DNA of 64,000 bases from Artocarpus heterophyllus (Eukaryota; Streptophyta; Magnoliopsida; Rosales; Moraceae). A program made the translations under genes and the position numbers. Shown piece by piece: positions 59,436-64,000 of this stretch. The notes beneath the pieces were generated by a model that saw nothing but the letters and a program-made list of their open reading frames with translations, did not search any database and had not been told where the DNA came from. The stretch is taken from assembly GCA_025403435.1 (NCBI GenBank), contig CM046338.1:20978392-21042391 (forward strand). The letters run 5' to 3'. Within the stretch, counting starts at the first letter, position 1; the number at the start of each line of letters is the position of its first letter.

Positions 59436-61212
59436 ATGTTTCATAACTAATATAAAATTTTAACTCTAAATAATAATTATCTAAAGCATTTGATTTACTA
59501 TATATTTTCCCGTTAATAGCAAACACATTTACTATTTCTATAAGTCAACCAAAATGACAATATAGCAAGCTATAATGTAATAAAGATTATTTATCAAAAA
59601 TAGCAAAATAGTCATTTCTCACTAAAGATTTGGTGCACTAACTATGAAAATTATAACTGTTGTCACTACAATTATAATTAACATATTTTGAGATTGAAAA
59701 GATAACAACAAAACAAAATTATTATATTTTAATGGAAAAAATTTTTACATTAATTTTGACAAAACCTCGTCTTATTAAATAGTTTAAAAATACACTATGC
59801 TATCCTTTGTTCATAATAAATCAAGCATTACGAAGTATTTACTATGTCAGTTCATATCTATAATATAGCAAAAACTCAACTTAATAAACAAGCATGATTT
59901 TCAGTTTTATTAATATTAATTACTCAACACAATTAAATTACAAAAAAAAGTATTATAAAATTTATGCAAAAATTGGACAGCATAACAATACCAACAATGA
60001 TTACTAAAAACTTGAAAATATAATTTATTCTATAAAAAATATGTATTACAACACAAATATAAAGATAAAACTATACAAGAGTATTATACATATAAGATTA
60101 TTTATCTACATCACTAAACTTTTTACATCAATTTAGATATTACTTTATTATTTTTAATAGAATCTAAGAAGTATCCTAACAATATTTCCACCTAAAAGAA
60201 AATAGTTTTAAGCTAGAAGCTCAACAGAGGAAAAAGAACTGGCCAAAAGGCCGTGGAACGGTGCTTTGACGAGGTACACAAGCTGGCATTTATAGTGAAA
60301 AATTTTTACTATTCAACCATGTTTTATTACTATTATTATTATTTATTTATTATTTATTCTTTTTTTTCCTTTTTTTAATCAACCATCCCCCTACTGATCA
60401 GAGAGCTGAAATTTTATATTTTTTCTTCTTCTCCATGTGTCTCAGCTCAACAAAATCCATTTTTTGGTAGGTAATCCAGTGCTTTACATTACAGGACAGA
60501 CAAACATGGACCGCCGGATCATTGATCCAAGACTTAAGGGATGGTTGAGATCATGCCAAGCTAAGCGGGACCGAGTGGTGGGATCAATTCCGTAACATGA
60601 TCCGACGGTCGTGGTACTACCATGTGTATTTTTATGTTTTGAGTTTATTTTGATTTCTTCTGCATTTAAGGTCCTATTTGCCCGGTTTTGCGTCGTTTTG
60701 CTCCGTTTTTTCTCTAGAAATTCACAATCATACTAAAATTAATTATTTTATAATATATTTACAATAATTGTTAAAAATATTATTTATTTTATATTAAAAT
60801 GCACAAAAATAATTACAAACTTCTAGAATCCTAATCTCCTTTGGTTTAACACATATGTGATTTTTAAGACTCGGAAATAATTTTAGAAATTACTAAAAAT
60901 ATAATAGAACATATTTACTAACTTAAAATACACTATAAAATATATTAAAAAATAAAATAGCTACACATTATTTTATAGTTTTAATTATTTTCAAACTAAA
61001 CACATATTTAACATACCAAAATGACTCTAAAATTACCAAAAATATTATTAAACATAAAAATACAATAAAAATATATTTTTAATGCATTTACACATTAAGA
61101 CACAAAAATACTTATTAACACAAAATGCTATTAGTTAGAGAATTTAACGCGAAATAAAAGTATAAAAAAATGATTTTATCCTTGAAAAATGTATACTTTT
61201 ACTGTCTCATCA
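59436..61212 (-). repeat. Gypsy LTR III, copy 2 (3'-truncated)
   Basis: On the minus strand it begins TGATGAGACAGTAAAAGTATAC at 61212 and follows the LTR I/II start for about 600 bp. It continues with its own U3 and an LTR II-like R-U5, and stops at catacaaggg (59436), about 140 bp short of the LTR II end. The TATA box (ctataaatgcc) is near 60287-60297. It directly abuts copy 1, with no interior between them. Confidence 0.82.
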
Positions 61213-62533
61213 CCATCTTTTACACAACCATTTCCCACATACATTCGATATTTAGACAAAACTATTTTGTAGAACTCAAACACTTTTTTGAAACCATGTC
61301 AGCTTAGCATTGTCCTAGAAATAAGGTTCCTCCAAATGTCAGGCACTACAGAACGTTGTACAGCTTTATTTCCTTGCCTGATGTCATCTTCAAGAACACC
61401 CTTTCTTGAACTTTGATCACAGATGTTGTAGAGTTGCCTATATAAAGCTTCACCCCGATCTCTAAGGGTTCCAAATCAACAAATACGACTTTCTCAAAGT
61501 AAATGTGGCGCGTGGCCCTAGTATCCAGTCACTACTCCTTTAGGTTGGAGTCCACTAGATTGACATTAGAGACCACTGTAGAAAGACTAATGTCAGATAC
61601 CTCTTGGGTGATAGCTTCCACCACATTGGCCTCTTTTTTCTTGTATTTTGGCAGCCTACAATCTGCTAAATTATGCCTTGCCTTATTGTAGTTAAAGCAT
61701 TTTCATTGGAATTTTGGTTTCAAAACTCCATCTTGAGGTCCCAACTTGAATTCCAGCTTATTATTCTTTTTCTTCTTGGAGCCACGATCATGCTCCACCA
61801 CATTAGTCTTAATAGACTTGACAACAGCATAATTGGAGAACTTTTTCCCCGAGCTCTATTGTCCTCTTTGATGTGAAGTTTGACAACGAGGTCTTCCACA
61901 CTTATTTCCTTTCTTTTGTGCTTCACATAGTTCTTGAAGTCTTTTCACATAAGATGTAGCTTTTCAATGATTACAGCTTCCTAAAAAGACTCACTAATGA
62001 CCATTCAGCTTCCTAAAAAAACTCACTAATGACCATTCCTTCAGCGTGAATCTCATGAATGATTAGTTGGAGTTCTTGAGCTTGACTGATCACAAACTTT
62101 GAGTCTGCATTTTATAGTTTAGGAAGTAGCGCACCAATAGTTTTTTAGCACCGACATCCTCTAACTTGTTCTTATGGTCTAAGGATTCCCACAGTTCCTT
62201 AGCTGTTTTCTTTGAGCTATACACACCATATAGCATGTTTGACAAAACATTCAGAATATGATTTTGACAAAGAAAGTCATAATGCTTTCAAGCCTCAAGA
62301 CCATTAAGAGCTTGAGTATCATCTTCATCCCTATACAAGGATCCTCTTTTAAGAATCTTGTAAGATTCAACATCGTCAAATAAAATAGCATTTTTCGACT
62401 GCCAAGTCTTAAAATTCAGTTCGTTAAAATTTTCAGGTTTTTTATAATGATTCACCAGAACCAAAACTAACAAAGGTTGCGTTGAGGTCGAGGACTGAAC
62501 ATGGGGAGATGGCACGGTCATGTCATTAGCCAT
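61213..62533 (-). pseudogene. Copia D gag and protease region (broken)
   Basis: The start codon at 62531-62533 opens MANDMTVPSPHVQSS, and NHYKKPENFNELNFKTWQSK continues in UBN2-Gag style. SVEDLVVKLHIKEDNRARGK lies at about 61890-61830. The knuckle begins CFNYNKARHNLADC near 61700-61660, and a protease-like WLDTRATRHI follows near 61530. A 32-bp tandem duplication at 61974-62038 disrupts the frame. The text ends at VGNGCVKDG (61215), where the gypsy LTR interrupts, and resumes near 56375. Confidence 0.82.
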
Positions 62534-63649
62534 TTTTGAAAATACCAAAGTCTAAGTCTTATAACTTATATCGTCCGCCAAATATAAACTCACTTTTCTT
62601 TTTACAAAACTAGTGTCAAAAATTGAGATAAACAATCTACAATAAAAGACCAATATGCTATAGTGATCAGAAAATATAAGTTACAGTGTAAAGCTCTTGC
62701 ATGTGATAGTTTTTAGTTCTAATCATACTTCCTAAATATCTTATGAATTTTACTTTATCAACAATTTCGGTCCTTAAACTCTAAAACCAGCAATAAGTTT
62801 TTAAAGCGTGATAGATGGAAGTATTCACATTCATAACATGTGATAACTTTAAAATTCACTGGCATAGCCATGGAGAGTCCAGATATGGGCAATCTTATAC
62901 TTGATGCTTGAATTGCAACGAGCCGTGATCCCATATACGGCAACTAGGGAGGAGTAGAAGTTGGAAGTTGCCTATAGTATGGTTGTTATGTGAGAGAGCT
63001 TGGGAGGAAAAATAATAGCATGAGTCTTTGGGCCTATAGATAAGCCGTGTACGCCCCGGATGGACCAATTTTTTGGGTCTAGCGGTAGTTGTCATGGATG
63101 AAAAAATTGAGGGATTTATCTAAATGATTAAAATAAACAGTAGGTTTAAAAAAAATCTTAAGTAAATAGCAATAAATAGCAAATTTACTAGGTAATTTAT
63201 TTTTTTACTTGCCGAAAATATTTTTTACCTAATAAACTTTTCATTTACTAATAAAATTTGCTTTTTTACGATGAATATTTTTAAAACTACAAATCTGTTT
63301 CAACCTATTATTTACTTACAATTAATTTTGTAAAATACTAATTACTATAATTTCTACAAAATATTGTGAGATAAAATCTTCCCCCATACCCAAAAACTCC
63401 TCGTAATATGTTAATGGTCTATCTGGCTCGACTTGGCATAAGTTTTGAATTTTTAAGTTTCACAAAGTCTATGCAAAGCCAACTTAAAAGGAGAAAGAAA
63501 AAAATAGCATATTTAGGTTAAAACTTAGTAAATAATATCATATAATTTAAAAATGTGTATTTTATAGCATATCATGAGAAATTGAGAATAAAATCCCAAA
63601 ATACTCCTACCCTTTATCCTTTATATCTCTCAACCTCCTTCCTCGCCAG
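62534..63649. other. Unassigned stretch right of Copia D gag
   Basis: It should hold the Copia D leader and 5' LTR, but I see no match to 52180-53492 and no Met-tRNA primer site. No gene is supported. Open frames at 62758-63095 on the minus strand have no recognisable text. Confidence 0.4.
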
Positions 63650-64000
63650 TACCGTCAACAGCCAATATATACAATATTTACTACAAAATACTTTTATTTA
63701 CCGTGTAAATTCAAAAATTCACTAGTAACTTCATCAGATTGTTGAGGATCTAGAAATACAATATTTAGCAGGAAATATCGTATTTGCTGTGTAATATAAA
63801 AATTTACCGATAACTTTGTTGGACTACCAGAGGCCGAGAAATACAATATTTACTGAAAAATACTATATTTACTATGTAATACAAAAATTTACCGTTGACT
63901 TAGTTAAACAGCGAAATATAGGATTAACCTTGTAACATTATATTATAGTGTAATACTATATTTTTCTAGTGAATTCACTAGACCACCAGCGGCCGATAAA
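63650..64000. repeat. Approximately 86-bp tandem repeat at the right edge
   Basis: acaatattta starts at about 63671, 63758 and 63843, each followed by text like tatttaccgtgtaat, then caaaaatttaccg and a variable spacer with ccaccagcggccga-like words. At least three diverged units are visible, and the array may continue past the window. Confidence 0.65.

Larger units (their letters stand above)
52180..62533 (-). mobile_element. Copia D: degenerate Ty1/copia element split by gypsy LTRs
   Basis: Gag lies at 62533-61213 and pol resumes at 56375-53822, with a probable 3' LTR at about 52180-53492. The gap is filled by two gypsy LTRs in the same orientation, one holding a Mutator-like element. The text on both sides of the gap is continuous in copia order (protease region to GAG-pre-integrase). 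The 5' LTR was not found to the right of gag. Confidence 0.8.

Noticed and set aside
1..64000. tRNA, rRNA, CRISPR or organelle DNA
   Set aside because: No cloverleaf-like tRNA text beyond primer sites, no rRNA signatures, no regular direct-repeat/spacer arrays, and no organelle gene text were seen by eye. A tRNAscan or Rfam run would settle this.

Overview
This window is almost certainly repeat-rich nuclear DNA from a flowering plant, most likely a eudicot. It is AT-rich and contains no host gene, rRNA, tRNA or CRISPR array that I can support. Nearly all of it is transposable-element DNA: Ty1/copia and Ty3/gypsy (Athila-like) LTR retrotransposons, plus two terminal-inverted-repeat DNA transposons. 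The primer sites match plant initiator Met-tRNA and Asp-tRNA. Every large coding region is broken by stops and frameshifts. The element names used here (Copia A to E, G1, G2, LTR I to III) are mine.

Left two thirds (1-40429) is a nested stack. Copia B (minus strand, 988-40429) is the outer layer. Its integrase was hit by Copia A (plus strand, 3122-35105), a member of the same family, with a perfect 5-bp duplication tccct at 3117-3121 and 35106-35110. The 3' LTR of Copia A is in turn split at 12669/34954 by 22.3 kb of gypsy DNA. That block holds an inverted internal fragment (12670-12892), a gag-only non-autonomous element G1 (12893-20088), an Athila-like gag-pol element G2 (20094-31964), a partial LTR (31965-32857) and an inverted complete LTR (32858-34953). 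The last two pieces form a palindrome with arms of about 0.9 kb. A foreign LTR end (1-987) truncates the 3' LTR of Copia B.

Right third (40430-64000): about 1.7 kb of unassigned DNA; a decayed plus-strand Copia E (42090-44991) split by a CACTA-like element; a complete but dead minus-strand Copia C (45317-51738) with about 340-bp LTRs; and minus-strand Copia D (about 52180-62533). Copia D is split by two head-to-tail gypsy LTRs (LTR III), one of which carries a Mutator-like element with GC-rich cargo (57458-59078). The right edge is an approximately 86-bp tandem repeat.

Functional reading: G2 once encoded Gag, protease, reverse transcriptase, RNase H and integrase. G1 shares its LTR start, primer site, 3' internal region and polypurine tract but keeps only a gag-like gene joined to an unrecognised acidic region, so G1 was probably copied by G2-type machinery. 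No copy looks active now. I found no new defence or metabolic system. The most novel material is the G1 gene, the modular LTRs, the palindrome and the cargo of the Mutator-like element.
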